From Piscinibacter sp047600445 (GTDB lineage: Bacteria; Pseudomonadota; Gammaproteobacteria; Burkholderiales; Burkholderiaceae_C), in assembly GCF_047600445.1 (NCBI RefSeq), contig NZ_JASGKT010000002.1:1550001-1614000 (forward strand): a DNA stretch of 64,000 nt, given 5' to 3'. The position numbers and the translations under genes were made by a program. The notes under the pieces are model-generated. The model was not told the DNA's origin and made no database searches. It saw only the letters and a list, made by a program, of their open reading frames with translations. Shown here in pieces: positions 9,775-18,405 of the stretch (positions are counted from its first letter, which is position 1; every line of letters starts with the position of its first letter).

Positions 9775-9822
9775 AAGACTTATGTCTTATAGAAGACTAA
9801 AAAAGTTTTCCAGTAAAATCAA
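9775..9822 (-). promoter_or_regulatory. aceA promoter overlapped by three alternating AAGAC/GTCTT half-sites
   Basis: On the minus strand a -35 TTGATT (9817-9822) and a -10 TAGTCT (9794-9799) are separated by exactly 17 bp. Overlapping and following the -10 are three 5-bp half-sites at equal 4-bp spacing: AAGAC 9775-9779, GTCTT 9784-9788, AAGAC 9793-9797. They form two overlapping inverted repeats. This is the only strongly AT-rich tract for several kilobases. The geometry suggests a repressor operator; the regulator is unknown. Confidence 0.55.
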
Positions 9823-9942
9823 TGGGTTGCATTCGACGTTCCGGGATGCGGAAGTTCGTTCTTCACGATGAGAAAGATTGCGGCGGCGCAGCATCCATGC
9901 TTGCCGCGATGCGAAACGACTATCCCTGATCGTGAAACGGGC

Positions 9943-11289
9943 TCAGCCGCGCAGCGCCGCCAGGAACTCCGCCAGCGCCGCCACCAGCGGCTGCGCCTGT
10001 TCGGCGCTCATCGTCGGCGCCACCAGCAGCATGTTGTGGAAGGGCGTGACGAGGACGCCGCGATTGAGCAGCCACAGGTGCAGCGCGCGTTCGAGCTCGT
10101 CGTCCATCGCCGCCCTCGCCTCGCCGGCATCGCGCGGCGGCCGGGTGCAGAACTGCAACTCCATGCGCGCGCCCAGGCGCGTCACGCTCCAGGGCATGCC
10201 GGCCTGCGCCAGCGTCTCGCGCAGGCGCGATTCGATCGCGGCGGCGCTGGCCAGCATCGGCGCATAAGTCTCCGGCGTCACCAGCTCGCCCAGGCTGGCG
10301 TGCAGCGCGGCCATCGCGAGCAGGTTGGCCGACAGCGTCGTGCCGATGCCGGAATGGCCGTCGGGCGCGGCGCGCTTGGCGGCTTCCATGCGCGCGTTCA
10401 TCTCCTCGGTGAAGCCGTAGACGGCGCAGGGCAGGCCGCCGGCGATCGCCTTGCCGACGACGAGGAAGTCGGGCACGAGGCCTTCGCCGCGCGCCTGCCC
10501 GCCCCAGCCGCTGGACAGCGTGTGCGTCTCGTCGAGCGCGAGCAGCGTGCCGTGGCGGCGGCAGGCCGCCTGCAACTGCGCGAGAAAGTCCGGCAGCGGC
10601 GGCACCAGGCCGCAGTTGGTCAGCGCCGGTTCGCTCAGCACGCAGGCGACGTCGCCGCCGGCCAGCGCGCGCTCGACCGCCGCGATGTCGTTGAACGGAA
10701 CCACCACGCTGCCGAGCGCGAGGTCGTGCACCTGGCCGAGCAGGCTGGCGCGCGTCAGCGTGCGGCCCTGCGCGTCGCCGTCGACCAGCGTGTCGTCGAC
10801 GGTGCCGTGGTAGCAGCCGTCGAATACCAGCACCTTGGGCCGGCGCGTGACCGCGCGCGCCCAGCGCAGCACGAAGCGGTTGGCGTCGCTGGCGCTGAGC
10901 GTGAGCTGCCAGCGCGGCAGGCCGAAGCAGTGCGCCAGCCGCTGGCCGACCTCGGCCGCGAGCGTCGAGGGCAGCATCGCGGTCAGGCCGTGCTGCGCCT
11001 GCTCGGCGATCGCGCGCGCCACCGGCGCCGGGCTGTGGCCGAACATCGCGCCGCTGTCGCCGAGGCAGAAGTCGAGGTAGGCGTGGCCGTCGGCGCACCA
11101 CAGCCGGTGGCCCTCGGCGCGCGCCACGTGCAGCGTGGCGGGCGTGGGCCAGTCGCGCATCCAGTGCAGCGGCACGCCGAACAGGTAGTGCCGCGCGTCC
11201 TGCCCGGCCAGCGCGACGCTGCGCGGATGCGTCTCGACGTAGCGGCGCCGCTCGCGTTCGTGCAGCGCGGCGAGATGGGCTCTAATCAT
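9943..11289 (-). CDS. Class-III PLP aminotransferase, possibly for guanidino or omega-amino substrates
   Basis: A 448-residue fold-type I aminotransferase. The cofactor lysine is K280 in LVVGKAIAGGLP, and the PLP-nitrogen aspartate is D253 in LALDETHTLSSG. The DETHT variant of the usual DEVxT motif separates it from the GabT and SpuC types found elsewhere in this window and resembles the GSA-mutase-like branch annotated broadly as aspartate aminotransferase family. The start is the ATG at 11289. It is divergent from the ureohydrolase at 11322 with only 32 bp between starts, so co-regulation is likely. A role in arginine/agmatine or 4-guanidinobutyrate breakdown is inferred from this neighbour only. 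Confidence 0.82.
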   Translation of the reverse strand: MIRAHLAALHERERRRYVETHPRSVALAGQDARHYLFGVPLHWMRDWPTPATLHVARAEGHRLWCADGHAYLDFCLGDSGAMFGHSPAPVARAIAEQAQHGLTAMLPSTLAAEVGQRLAHCFGLPRWQLTLSASDANRFVLRWARAVTRRPKVLVFDGCYHGTVDDTLVDGDAQGRTLTRASLLGQVHDLALGSVVVPFNDIAAVERALAGGDVACVLSEPALTNCGLVPPLPDFLAQLQAACRRHGTLLALDETHTLSSGWGGQARGEGLVPDFLVVGKAIAGGLPCAVYGFTEEMNARMEAAKRAAPDGHSGIGTTLSANLLAMAALHASLGELVTPETYAPMLASAAAIESRLRETLAQAGMPWSVTRLGARMELQFCTRPPRDAGEARAAMDDELERALHLWLLNRGVLVTPFHNMLLVAPTMSAEQAQPLVAALAEFLAALRG

Positions 11290-11321
11290 GGCCCGCCAGT
11301 GTGCAGCAGGATGCCCGCCCG

Positions 11322-12248
11322 ATGAGCGACCACGCCTTCGCCTTCCTCTCCAACAACGCATTCCTGAAGGCGCCCGCGGCCGGCGCCGCCACGCCCTACG
11401 CGGTGGCCGGCATCGCCTGGGACGGCGCGGTGACCAACCGCCCCGGCGCGCGCATGGCGCCGCGCGCGATCCGCGAGGCGAGCCACATGCTGTGCGACGC
11501 GATCCATCCGCACTTCGACCTCTCGCCCGAAGGCCGGCTCGGCGACGCCGGCGACCTGGCGCTGCCCAACACCGGGCTGGCGGCGATGCGCGAGGCGATG
11601 GCGCCGCAGGTCGACAGGCTGATCCGCGCGCACCACATGGCCTGGCTGGGCGGCGACCACAGCATCACGCTGCCGCTGCTGCGCGCCTATCGCCGATGGC
11701 TGGGCCGGCCGCTGGCGGTGATCCACTTCGACGCGCACTGCGACACCTGGAAAGACCACTTCGGCGAGCCCAGCGGCCACGGCACCTGGGTCTGCGAGGC
11801 GATCCAGGAAGGGCTGGTGCTGCGCGAGTGCTTCACGCAACTGGGCATACGCTCGTCGGGCGTGCGCGAGGCGCGCGAGTACGTGCGCGACCAGGGCGGG
11901 CTGATCTTCACCGCGCGCGATCTGCGCGGGCTGGAGAGCCCGGCGCAGCTCGCGCCGTTGCTGCAGGCGATCCGCGACCGCCTCGCGCGGCACGGCCATC
12001 CGCCCGTCTACCTGAGCCTGGACATCGACTGCCTGGACCCCGCCTTCGCGCCCGGCACCGGCACGCCCGAGCCGGGCGGCATGAGCAGCAACCAGGTGCT
12101 CAGCGTGCTCGAAGAACTGGCCGACCTCCCCTTCGTGGGGATGGATTGCGTCGAGGTCGCCCCGCCCTACGACCATGCCGAACTGAGCAGCCAGGCGGCG
12201 GCGCATTTCGTCTGGACCTACCTGTGCGGCAGACTGAAAAACGCTTGA
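11322..12248 (+). CDS. Ureohydrolase: agmatinase or guanidinobutyrase
   Basis: A 308-residue binuclear manganese enzyme of the arginase/agmatinase family that releases urea from a guanidino compound. All metal-ligand motifs are present: GGDHSIT (H113), FDAHCDTW (D137, H139, D141) and SLDIDCLDP. The ATG at 11322 is preceded by an AGGA ribosome-binding site; an in-frame GTG at 11301 is less likely. Agmatinase would join the arginine decarboxylase-type gene at 46759 to the putrescine catabolic genes downstream. Guanidinobutyrase would give GABA directly. Sequence alone does not separate the two; I favour agmatinase or a close relative. Confidence 0.85.
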   Translation: MSDHAFAFLSNNAFLKAPAAGAATPYAVAGIAWDGAVTNRPGARMAPRAIREASHMLCDAIHPHFDLSPEGRLGDAGDLALPNTGLAAMREAMAPQVDRLIRAHHMAWLGGDHSITLPLLRAYRRWLGRPLAVIHFDAHCDTWKDHFGEPSGHGTWVCEAIQEGLVLRECFTQLGIRSSGVREAREYVRDQGGLIFTARDLRGLESPAQLAPLLQAIRDRLARHGHPPVYLSLDIDCLDPAFAPGTGTPEPGGMSSNQVLSVLEELADLPFVGMDCVEVAPPYDHAELSSQAAAHFVWTYLCGRLKNA

Positions 12249-12319
12249 GCTGACGCAAGGTTCTCGGCGCGCCGGCGTGCGAACAATGCCGTCGGCACAA
12301 CGGCATCGCGGAGGTGAAC

Positions 12320-12835
12320 ATGGCATCGGCGACGGCACGCCGCGCGGCGGGCGCGGACTTCGAGGCGCTGGCCGCCTGCCACCGGCAGATCGCGGCGCAC
12401 CTGGAGCGGCTCGGCGCGCTGCTCGAACACCTCGCAGAGCGGGGCGTCGACGCGCACGCGCGGCACGAGGCGCGCGCGATCGAGGCCTTCTTCTCCAGCA
12501 CCTCGCAGCGGCACCACGCCGACGAGGAGGCCCAGGTGTTCCCCGCCCTGCTGGCCTCCAGCGACGAAGCGCTGGTGGCCACGGTGCGCATGCTGCAGCA
12601 GGACCACGGCTGGATCGAGGAGGACTGGCTCGCGCTGGCGCCGCAGTTGAGCGCCATCGCGGCGGGCCATGACTGGCACGACCCGGCGGAACTGCGCCAC
12701 GGCGTCGAGGTCTTCCTCGAGCTGTACCGCGAGCACCTCGCGCTGGAGGAGTCGCTGGTCTACCCCGAGGCCAAGGCCTTCGCCGCCAAGCTGGCGCGGC
12801 GCCGGGTCACAGCGGAAACGCCGTCGTTTTCTTGA
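12320..12835 (+). CDS. Hemerythrin-like diiron domain protein
   Basis: A 171-residue all-helical protein with the hemerythrin HHE pattern. ACHRQIAAHLERL comes near the start, then SQRHHADEEAQVFPAL (HxxxE), DHGWIEEDW, and a C-terminal YREHLALEESLVYP (HxxxE). These would bind a non-heme diiron centre used in oxygen, NO or iron handling. The ATG at 12320 follows GGAGG; a GTG 6 bp upstream is in frame. Its last 29 bp overlap the 3' end of the convergent Lrp-family regulator. The role within the polyamine region is not evident. Confidence 0.85.
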   Translation: MASATARRAAGADFEALAACHRQIAAHLERLGALLEHLAERGVDAHARHEARAIEAFFSSTSQRHHADEEAQVFPALLASSDEALVATVRMLQQDHGWIEEDWLALAPQLSAIAAGHDWHDPAELRHGVEVFLELYREHLALEESLVYPEAKAFAAKLARRRVTAETPSFS

Positions 12836-13286
12836 CGGTGCGCAGCACCAGCATCGAGTTGGAACGCGCCACGCCCGGCAGGTGCATCAGCACCTGCGAG
12901 TGGAAGCGCTCCAGGTCCTCGGCGTCGCGGTAGGTGAAGCGGATCAGGTAGTCGTTCTCGCCGGCCACGTAGTAGCAGTCGAGGATCTCCGGCGTGTCGC
13001 GCACCGCCTGCTCGAAGGCCGCGAGCAGCGGCGTGCTCATGCTCTCCAGGTTCAGGATGGTGTAGCTGATGCCGTGCTTGCCCACCGCCTTGGGGTTGAG
13101 CAAGGCGACGTAGCCGGCGATCACGCCCGCTTCCTCCAGCGCCTTGACGCGCCGCAGGCAGGCCGAGGGCGACAGGTGCACACGCTGCGCCAGCTCCTGG
13201 TTGGAGATGCGGCCGTCGTGCTGCAGCACGTCCAGAATGCCGCGATCTATCGAATCCAGTTGCACGTCCGTGGCTTTGTTTCGCAT
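12807..13286 (-). CDS. Lrp/AsnC-family transcriptional regulator
   Basis: A 159-residue feast/famine regulator. The N-terminal winged helix-turn-helix is LDSIDRGILDVLQHDGRISNQELAQRVHLSPSACLRRVKALEEAG (residues about 10-55). The C-terminal RAM ligand-binding domain contains ESMSTPLLAAFEQAVRDTPEI and YYVAGENDYLIRF. It is divergent from the transaminase/puu operon (124 bp between starts), which makes it the likely local regulator, responding to an amino acid or amine. TTGC-rich palindromes lie in the shared intergenic region. Its 3' end overlaps the hemerythrin gene by 29 bp. Confidence 0.9.
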   Translation of the reverse strand: MRNKATDVQLDSIDRGILDVLQHDGRISNQELAQRVHLSPSACLRRVKALEEAGVIAGYVALLNPKAVGKHGISYTILNLESMSTPLLAAFEQAVRDTPEILDCYYVAGENDYLIRFTYRDAEDLERFHSQVLMHLPGVARSNSMLVLRTVKKTTAFPL

Positions 13287-13321
13287 TGGCTGCGTCGTAT
13301 CGGCTGCGTCACCGCATGATA

Positions 13322-13369
13322 TTGCAACTGCAAGGGTGAACCCGGCACGATTGCGCAAGCACATTGCGC
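13322..13369. promoter_or_regulatory. TTGC palindrome cluster between Lrp regulator and puu operon
   Basis: TTGCA (13322-13326) and TGCAA (13329-13333) form a perfect inverted repeat with a 2-bp spacer. TTGCGCAA (13351-13358) is a second perfect palindrome centred 27 bp away, and a further TTGCGC half-site lies at 13364-13369. Repeated palindromes a few helical turns apart suit cooperative Lrp-family binding. The assignment to this Lrp is inferred. Confidence 0.4.
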
Positions 13370-13409
13370 CTCGCTTTCTCTAGACTTCCCGCTTGCCCAG
13401 GAGCGCGCC

Positions 13410-14771
13410 ATGAACAAGTCCATAGACCCCAGCCTGTTGTCCGTCGCCGAGCAGGGCTCGGCGCACCCGCATGCGATGGATGCCTTCTGGATGCCCTTCA
13501 CCGCCAACCGGCAGTTCAAGAAGGCGCCACGCCTGCTGGCCAAGGCCAAGGGCATGCATTTCTGGACGCCCGAGGGCCGCGAGATCCTCGACGGCATCGC
13601 CGGCCTGTGGTGTGTCAACGCCGGCCACGCGCGGCCCAAGATCGTCGAGGCGATCGCCCGGCAGGCCGCCGAACTCGACTACGCGCCGCCCTTCAACATG
13701 GCGCATCCCAAGGCCTTCGAGCTGGCCGAGCGCCTGGCGCAGCTCACGCCGGCGGGGCTGGACAAGGTGTTCTTCACCAACTCCGGCTCGGAGGCCGTGG
13801 ACACCGCGCTGAAGATGGCCATCGCCTACCACCGCGCGCGCGGCGAAGGCACGCGCACCCGGCTGATCGGCCGCGAGCGCGGCTACCACGGCGTCAACTT
13901 CGGCGGCATTTCGGTGGGCGGCATCGTCGGCAACCGCAAGATGTTCGGCCCGGCGCTGGGCGGCATCGACCACCTGCGCCACACCCACGACCCGGCGCGC
14001 AACGCCTACTCGCGCGGCGTGCCGGCGCACGGCGCCGAGCTGGCCGACGACCTGGAGCGCCTGGTCGCGCTGCACGACGCCTCGACCATCGCCGCGGTGA
14101 TCGTCGAGCCGGTGGCCGGCTCCACCGGCGTGCTGCTGCCGCCCAAGGGCTACCTGGAGCGGCTGCGCGCGATCTGCGACAAGCACGGCATCCTGCTGAT
14201 CTTCGACGAGGTCATCACCGGCTTCGGCCGCCTGGGCTCGCCCTTCGCGGCGCAGCACTTCGGCGTCACGCCCGACCTGATGACGGTGGCCAAGGGCATC
14301 AGCAACGGCTGCGTTCCCATGGGCGCGGTGTTCTGCAAGAGCGAAATCCACGACGTGTTCATGACCGGGCCCGAGCACCTGATCGAGTTCGCGCACGGCT
14401 ACACCTACTCGGCGCACCCGCTGGCCTGCGCGGCCGCGCTGAGCACGCTGGACACCTACGCCGACGAAGGCCTGCTGACGCGCGGCGCGCAGATGGCACC
14501 CTACTTCGAGGACGCGCTGCACTCGCTGAAAGGCGCGCGCCACGTGATCGACGTGCGCAACATCGGGCTGGTCGGCGGCGTCGAGCTGGAGGCCATTCCC
14601 GGCCAGCCGGGCAAGCGCGCCTTCGACATCTTCCTCGAGTGCTGGCAGCGCGGCGTGCTGATCCGCACCACCGGCGACACGATCGCGTTCTCGCCGCCGC
14701 TGATCATCGAGAAGCAGCACATCGACCAGCTCGTCGGCACGCTCGCCGACGTGCTGAAAACCGCGGCCTGA
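13410..14771 (+). CDS. Omega-amino acid:pyruvate aminotransferase
   Basis: A 453-residue class-III PLP aminotransferase closest in style to beta-alanine:pyruvate transaminases. It has MPFTANRQFKKAPR near the N-terminus, WCVNAGHARPKI, the FTNSGSEAVDTALK phosphate-binding turn, D266 in IFDEVITGFGR and the PLP lysine K295 in TVAKGISNG. It would move an amino group from an omega-amino acid or diamine to pyruvate. It is the first gene of the run leading to puuB (10 bp gap), puuD and puuA, so a role in polyamine (for example cadaverine, beta-alanine or GABA) catabolism is likely. The exact substrate is inferred. Confidence 0.87.
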   Translation: MNKSIDPSLLSVAEQGSAHPHAMDAFWMPFTANRQFKKAPRLLAKAKGMHFWTPEGREILDGIAGLWCVNAGHARPKIVEAIARQAAELDYAPPFNMAHPKAFELAERLAQLTPAGLDKVFFTNSGSEAVDTALKMAIAYHRARGEGTRTRLIGRERGYHGVNFGGISVGGIVGNRKMFGPALGGIDHLRHTHDPARNAYSRGVPAHGAELADDLERLVALHDASTIAAVIVEPVAGSTGVLLPPKGYLERLRAICDKHGILLIFDEVITGFGRLGSPFAAQHFGVTPDLMTVAKGISNGCVPMGAVFCKSEIHDVFMTGPEHLIEFAHGYTYSAHPLACAAALSTLDTYADEGLLTRGAQMAPYFEDALHSLKGARHVIDVRNIGLVGGVELEAIPGQPGKRAFDIFLECWQRGVLIRTTGDTIAFSPPLIIEKQHIDQLVGTLADVLKTAA

Positions 14772-14781
14772 ACCCGCTTTT

Positions 14782-16080
14782 ATGTCGCTGCTGCAAACCG
14801 ACCTCGAACTGACCCGGAATTCGTACTACGCGGCCACGGCGCCGCGTCGGCAGCGCTTCGCGGCGCTGGAATCGGACGTCGAGGCCGACGTCGCCATCGT
14901 CGGCGGCGGGCTGGCCGGGCTGTCGGCGGCCGTCGAGCTGGCCGACCGCGGCTACCGCGTCGTGCTGCTCGAAGCGCGCCAGGTCGGCTGGGGCGCCTCG
15001 GGCCGCAACGGCGGCCAGGCGATCGCCGGGCTGGCCTGCGACCAGGCGGTGGTCGAGGCGCAGCTCGGCCACGGCGACGCGCGGCGCGTGTGGGACATGA
15101 CGATGGAGGCGCTGCGCCTGATCGGCGAGCGCCGCGAGCGCTTCGGCATCGACTGCGACTGGCGCCCCGGCTACCTGGGCCTGGCGGTCGGCGAGCGCAA
15201 GGCGCGCGAACTGCGCGCCTGGCACGAGCAGATGCAGCGCGACTACGGCTACGAGACGCGCTGGATCGAGCCCGGCGAGATGCCGGCCTGGATCGCCAGC
15301 CCGCGCTTCCACAGCGGCATCCACGACCCCCGGGGCGGCCACCTGCACCCGCTCAAGTACAGCATGGGCCTGGCCGCCGCGGCGGCCTCGCTGGGCGTCT
15401 CGATCCACGAAGACTCGGCCGTCGGCGCCGTCGAGCACGGCCGCATCGCGAGGCTGCGCACCGCGCGCGGCAGCGTCGCCGCCGCGCACGTGCTGCTGGC
15501 CGGCAACGTCTACCTGCAAGGCCTGGCGCCGGCGCTCGAAGCGCGCGTGATGCCGGTCGGCACCTACATCGTCGCCTCCGAGCCGCTGGCGCCGGCGCTG
15601 GCCGAGTCGCTGATCCCGTCCGGCTCGGCGGTGTGCGACACCAACTTCGTGCTCGACTACTTCCGCCCCACCGTCGACCGGCGCCTGCTCTACGGCGGCC
15701 GCGTCAGCTACAGCACCGCGACGCCGGTGAACCTGGTGGCCAGCATGCGGCGGCGCATGGCGCGCACCTTCCCGCAGCTCGCGGACACCAAGGTCGAGTT
15801 CGCCTGGGGCGGCTTCGTCGACATCTCGATGAACCGCGCGCCCGACTTCGGCCGTCTCGCCGACGCGCCCAACGTCTACTACCTGCAAGGCTTCTCCGGC
15901 CACGGCCTGGCGCTGACCGGGCTGGCGGGCAAACTGGTGGCCGAGGCCATCGCGGGCGATGCCGGGCGCTTCGACACCTTCGCGCGCATCCGCCATCGCC
16001 CCTTCCCCGGCGGCTCGCTGCTGCGCACGCCGGCGCTGGTGGCCGGAATGGCTTATTACCGCTTGAGGGATCTGCTGTGA
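14782..16080 (+). CDS. puuB: FAD-dependent gamma-glutamylputrescine oxidase
   Basis: A 432-residue DAO-family flavoprotein. The dinucleotide fold DVAIVGGGLAGLSAAVELA lies at residues about 34-52, followed by the GASGRNGGQ motif seen in PuuB/OrdL-type oxidases, and by a C-terminal FAD motif YYLQGFSGHGLALTGLAGK. In the Puu pathway it oxidises gamma-glutamylputrescine to gamma-glutamyl-gamma-aminobutyraldehyde, releasing ammonia and peroxide. It sits between the omega-transaminase and puuD/puuA, which supports the assignment over other amine oxidases. Confidence 0.9.
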   Translation: MSLLQTDLELTRNSYYAATAPRRQRFAALESDVEADVAIVGGGLAGLSAAVELADRGYRVVLLEARQVGWGASGRNGGQAIAGLACDQAVVEAQLGHGDARRVWDMTMEALRLIGERRERFGIDCDWRPGYLGLAVGERKARELRAWHEQMQRDYGYETRWIEPGEMPAWIASPRFHSGIHDPRGGHLHPLKYSMGLAAAAASLGVSIHEDSAVGAVEHGRIARLRTARGSVAAAHVLLAGNVYLQGLAPALEARVMPVGTYIVASEPLAPALAESLIPSGSAVCDTNFVLDYFRPTVDRRLLYGGRVSYSTATPVNLVASMRRRMARTFPQLADTKVEFAWGGFVDISMNRAPDFGRLADAPNVYYLQGFSGHGLALTGLAGKLVAEAIAGDAGRFDTFARIRHRPFPGGSLLRTPALVAGMAYYRLRDLL

Positions 16081-16110
16081 AGCTGGCCGAGCGCAGGGCC
16101 GTTCCCAAGC

Positions 16111-16140
16111 CGGCCGGCATCCCCGTGGGGGATCGGCTGG
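16111..16140 (+). other. Hairpin in the puuB-puuD gap
   Basis: ATCCCC (16119-16124) pairs perfectly with GGGGAT (16128-16133) around a GTG loop, and outer GCCGGC/GGCTGGC bases extend the stem imperfectly. It fills part of the 85-bp gap in an otherwise tightly packed operon and could be an RNA processing or attenuation element or a small dispersed repeat. Function is unknown. Confidence 0.4.
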
Positions 16141-16165
16141 CGTACTCGACAGACGAGGGGCAGTC

Positions 16166-16939
16166 ATGAACAAACCCGTGGTGCTGGTGCCGTCGTGCAA
16201 CCGCACGCTGGGGCAGCACCTCTTCCACGTGGCGGGCCGCAAGTACGTCGAGGCGGTGCGGCTGGCCGGCGCCCTGCCGCTGATCGTGCCGGTGGCGCAT
16301 GCCGACGAATTCGACGCGCTGCTCGACCTGGCGCACGGCGTGCTGCTGACCGGCTCGCCCTCGAACGTGCATCCGCGCCACTTCGGCGAGGGCGTGCACG
16401 ACACCACCTTGCCGCTGGACACCGAACGCGACGACTGGACGCTGCCGCTGATCCCGCGCATCCTCGCGCGCGGCATGCCGCTGTTCGCGATCTGCCGCGG
16501 CTTCCAGGAGGCCAACGTCGCGCTCGGCGGCTCGCTGCACCAGGCGGTGCACGAGGTGGCCGGCCAGCACGACCACCGCGGCGCCGGCGGCCGCGCCGAC
16601 GCCTCGGCCGAGGAGGTGTACGACTTCGCGCACGCCGTCGAGGTGCAGCCCGGCGGCCTGCTGGCGGGCATCCTGGGCGAGCGCGAGGTGCGCGTCAATT
16701 CGGTGCACGGCCAGGGCATCAACCGTCTTGCCCCGGGGCTGCGCGTCGAGGCGCGCGCGCCCGACGGCCTGGTGGAAGCCTTCTCGGTCGAGTCCGCGCC
16801 GGGTTTCAACCTGTGCGTGCAGTGGCATCCGGAGTGGCAGGCGGCGAGCAACCCGGTGTCGATGCGCCTGCTGCGCGCCTTCGGCGACGCCTGCCGCGCC
16901 TTCCGCGACCGCCCGCGCGCGCCTCAGCCAGCGCGCTGA
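16166..16939 (+). CDS. puuD: Gamma-glutamyl-gamma-aminobutyrate hydrolase
   Basis: A 257-residue class-I glutamine amidotransferase-like hydrolase (Peptidase C26) that releases GABA and glutamate in the last Puu step. The nucleophile is C110 in FAICRGFQEANVALGG. The catalytic His/Glu pair is in VQWHPEW near the C-terminus, and VHGQGINRLAPGLRVEA is typical of PuuD. It is the third gene of the transaminase-puuB-puuD-puuA run, 87 bp before puuA. Confidence 0.92.
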   Translation: MNKPVVLVPSCNRTLGQHLFHVAGRKYVEAVRLAGALPLIVPVAHADEFDALLDLAHGVLLTGSPSNVHPRHFGEGVHDTTLPLDTERDDWTLPLIPRILARGMPLFAICRGFQEANVALGGSLHQAVHEVAGQHDHRGAGGRADASAEEVYDFAHAVEVQPGGLLAGILGEREVRVNSVHGQGINRLAPGLRVEARAPDGLVEAFSVESAPGFNLCVQWHPEWQAASNPVSMRLLRAFGDACRAFRDRPRAPQPAR

Positions 16940-17026
16940 CGCTCGCCACGGCCGCCACCGCGGCAGATACTCCGCGCTACGAGCCGGCCACGAGCCGCGA
17001 GACGCGCAACAACCTTCAGGTGCCCC

Positions 17027-18394
17027 ATGGTCGACAAGAAGAACTTCGGCTTCGCCGAACTGGAACAGTGGTTCAACGAACGCCGCGTCACCGAGATCGA
17101 ATGCCTCGTGCCCGATCTCACCGGCGTGGCGCGCGGCAAGATCCTGCCGCGCGAGAAATTCACCGAAGACCGCGGCATGCGGCTGCCGGAGGCGATCGTC
17201 GCGATCGGCGTGACGGGCGAGTTCCCCGAGGAAGGCCCGTACTACGACGTGATCCACGCCACCGACCGCGACATGCACCTGCGCCCCGACCCGAGCACGG
17301 TGCGCATCGTGCCCTGGGCCACCGACCCGACCGCGCAGGTGCTGCACGACTGCTTCGACCGCGACGGCAAGCTGATCCCCTACGCGCCGCGCTCGGTGCT
17401 GCGCCACGTCTGCGACCTCTATGCGGCCGAGGGCTGGAGCCCGGTGGTCGCGCCCGAACTGGAGTTCTACCTGATCGAGCGCAACTCCGACCCGAACACG
17501 CCGCTGCGCCCGCCGCGCGGCCGCAGCGGCCGCTCCGAGACCTCGCGCCAGGCCTATTCGATCGACGCGGTCAACGAGTTCGACCCGCTGTTCGAGGACA
17601 TCTACGCCTACTGCGAGCAGATGGAGCTGAACGTCGACACGCTGATCCACGAGGTCGGCGCCGGGCAGATGGAGATCAACTTCTTCCACGCCCACCCGCT
17701 GGCCCTGGCCGACGAGGTGTTCTTCTTCAAGCGCACGATCCGCGAGACCGCGCTGCGCCACGAGATGTACGCCACCTTCATGGCCAAGCCGATGGCCAAC
17801 GAGCCGGGCAGCGCGATGCACGTGCACCAGAGCCTGGTCGACACGGCCAGCGGGCGCAACATCTTCAGCAACCCCGACGGCTCGCCCAGCAAGGAGTTCT
17901 ACTGGTACATCGGCGGGCTGCAGAAGTACACGCCGGCGGCGATGGCGCTGTTCGCGCCCTACGTCAACAGCTACCGTCGCCTGGCGCGCTCGACCGCCGC
18001 GCCGATCAACATCCAGTGGGGCACCGACAACCGCACCGTCGGCATCCGCTCGCCGGTGGCGACGCCGGCGGCGCGCCGCGTCGAGAACCGCGTGATCGGC
18101 GCCGACGCCAACCCCTACGTGGCCCTGGCCGCCACGCTGGCCTGCGGCTACCTGGGCATCAAGAACCGCATCGAGCCCACGCCCGAGTGCAAGGGCGACG
18201 CCTACCTGTCGGAGTACCAGTTGCCGCGCTCGCTGAACGAGGCGCTCGGCTGGCTGGCCGACGAGAAGGATCTGCACGACGTGCTGGGCCGCGAGTTCAT
18301 CACGGTGTACTCGGAGGTCAAGGACACCGAGTACGGCGAATTCATGAAGGTGATCTCGCCGTGGGAGCGCGAGCACCTTCTTCTTCACGTCTAG
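17027..18394 (+). CDS. puuA: Gamma-glutamylputrescine synthetase (glutamine-synthetase family)
   Basis: A 455-residue GS-fold ligase that joins glutamate to putrescine using ATP, the entry step of the Puu pathway. The N-terminal beta-grasp segment (IECLVPDLTGVARGKILPREKF) and C-terminal catalytic domain are complete. Metal and ATP motifs include APELEFYL, HEVGAGQMEINF, GSAMHVHQSL and the NRTVGIRSP loop. The adenylylation-site region and tight ammonia pocket of true GlnA are not apparent. Context with puuB, puuD and putrescine transport makes PuuA the best call. It is followed by a 107-bp gap holding a dispersed GC-rich repeat before spuC. Confidence 0.9.
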   Translation: MVDKKNFGFAELEQWFNERRVTEIECLVPDLTGVARGKILPREKFTEDRGMRLPEAIVAIGVTGEFPEEGPYYDVIHATDRDMHLRPDPSTVRIVPWATDPTAQVLHDCFDRDGKLIPYAPRSVLRHVCDLYAAEGWSPVVAPELEFYLIERNSDPNTPLRPPRGRSGRSETSRQAYSIDAVNEFDPLFEDIYAYCEQMELNVDTLIHEVGAGQMEINFFHAHPLALADEVFFFKRTIRETALRHEMYATFMAKPMANEPGSAMHVHQSLVDTASGRNIFSNPDGSPSKEFYWYIGGLQKYTPAAMALFAPYVNSYRRLARSTAAPINIQWGTDNRTVGIRSPVATPAARRVENRVIGADANPYVALAATLACGYLGIKNRIEPTPECKGDAYLSEYQLPRSLNEALGWLADEKDLHDVLGREFITVYSEVKDTEYGEFMKVISPWEREHLLLHV

Positions 18395-18405
18395 AAATTG
18401 GCCCA

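Noticed and set aside
12807..12835. Frameshift or misassembly at the hemerythrin/Lrp junction
   Set aside because: Both proteins keep complete family C-termini; a simple 29-bp convergent overlap explains it.
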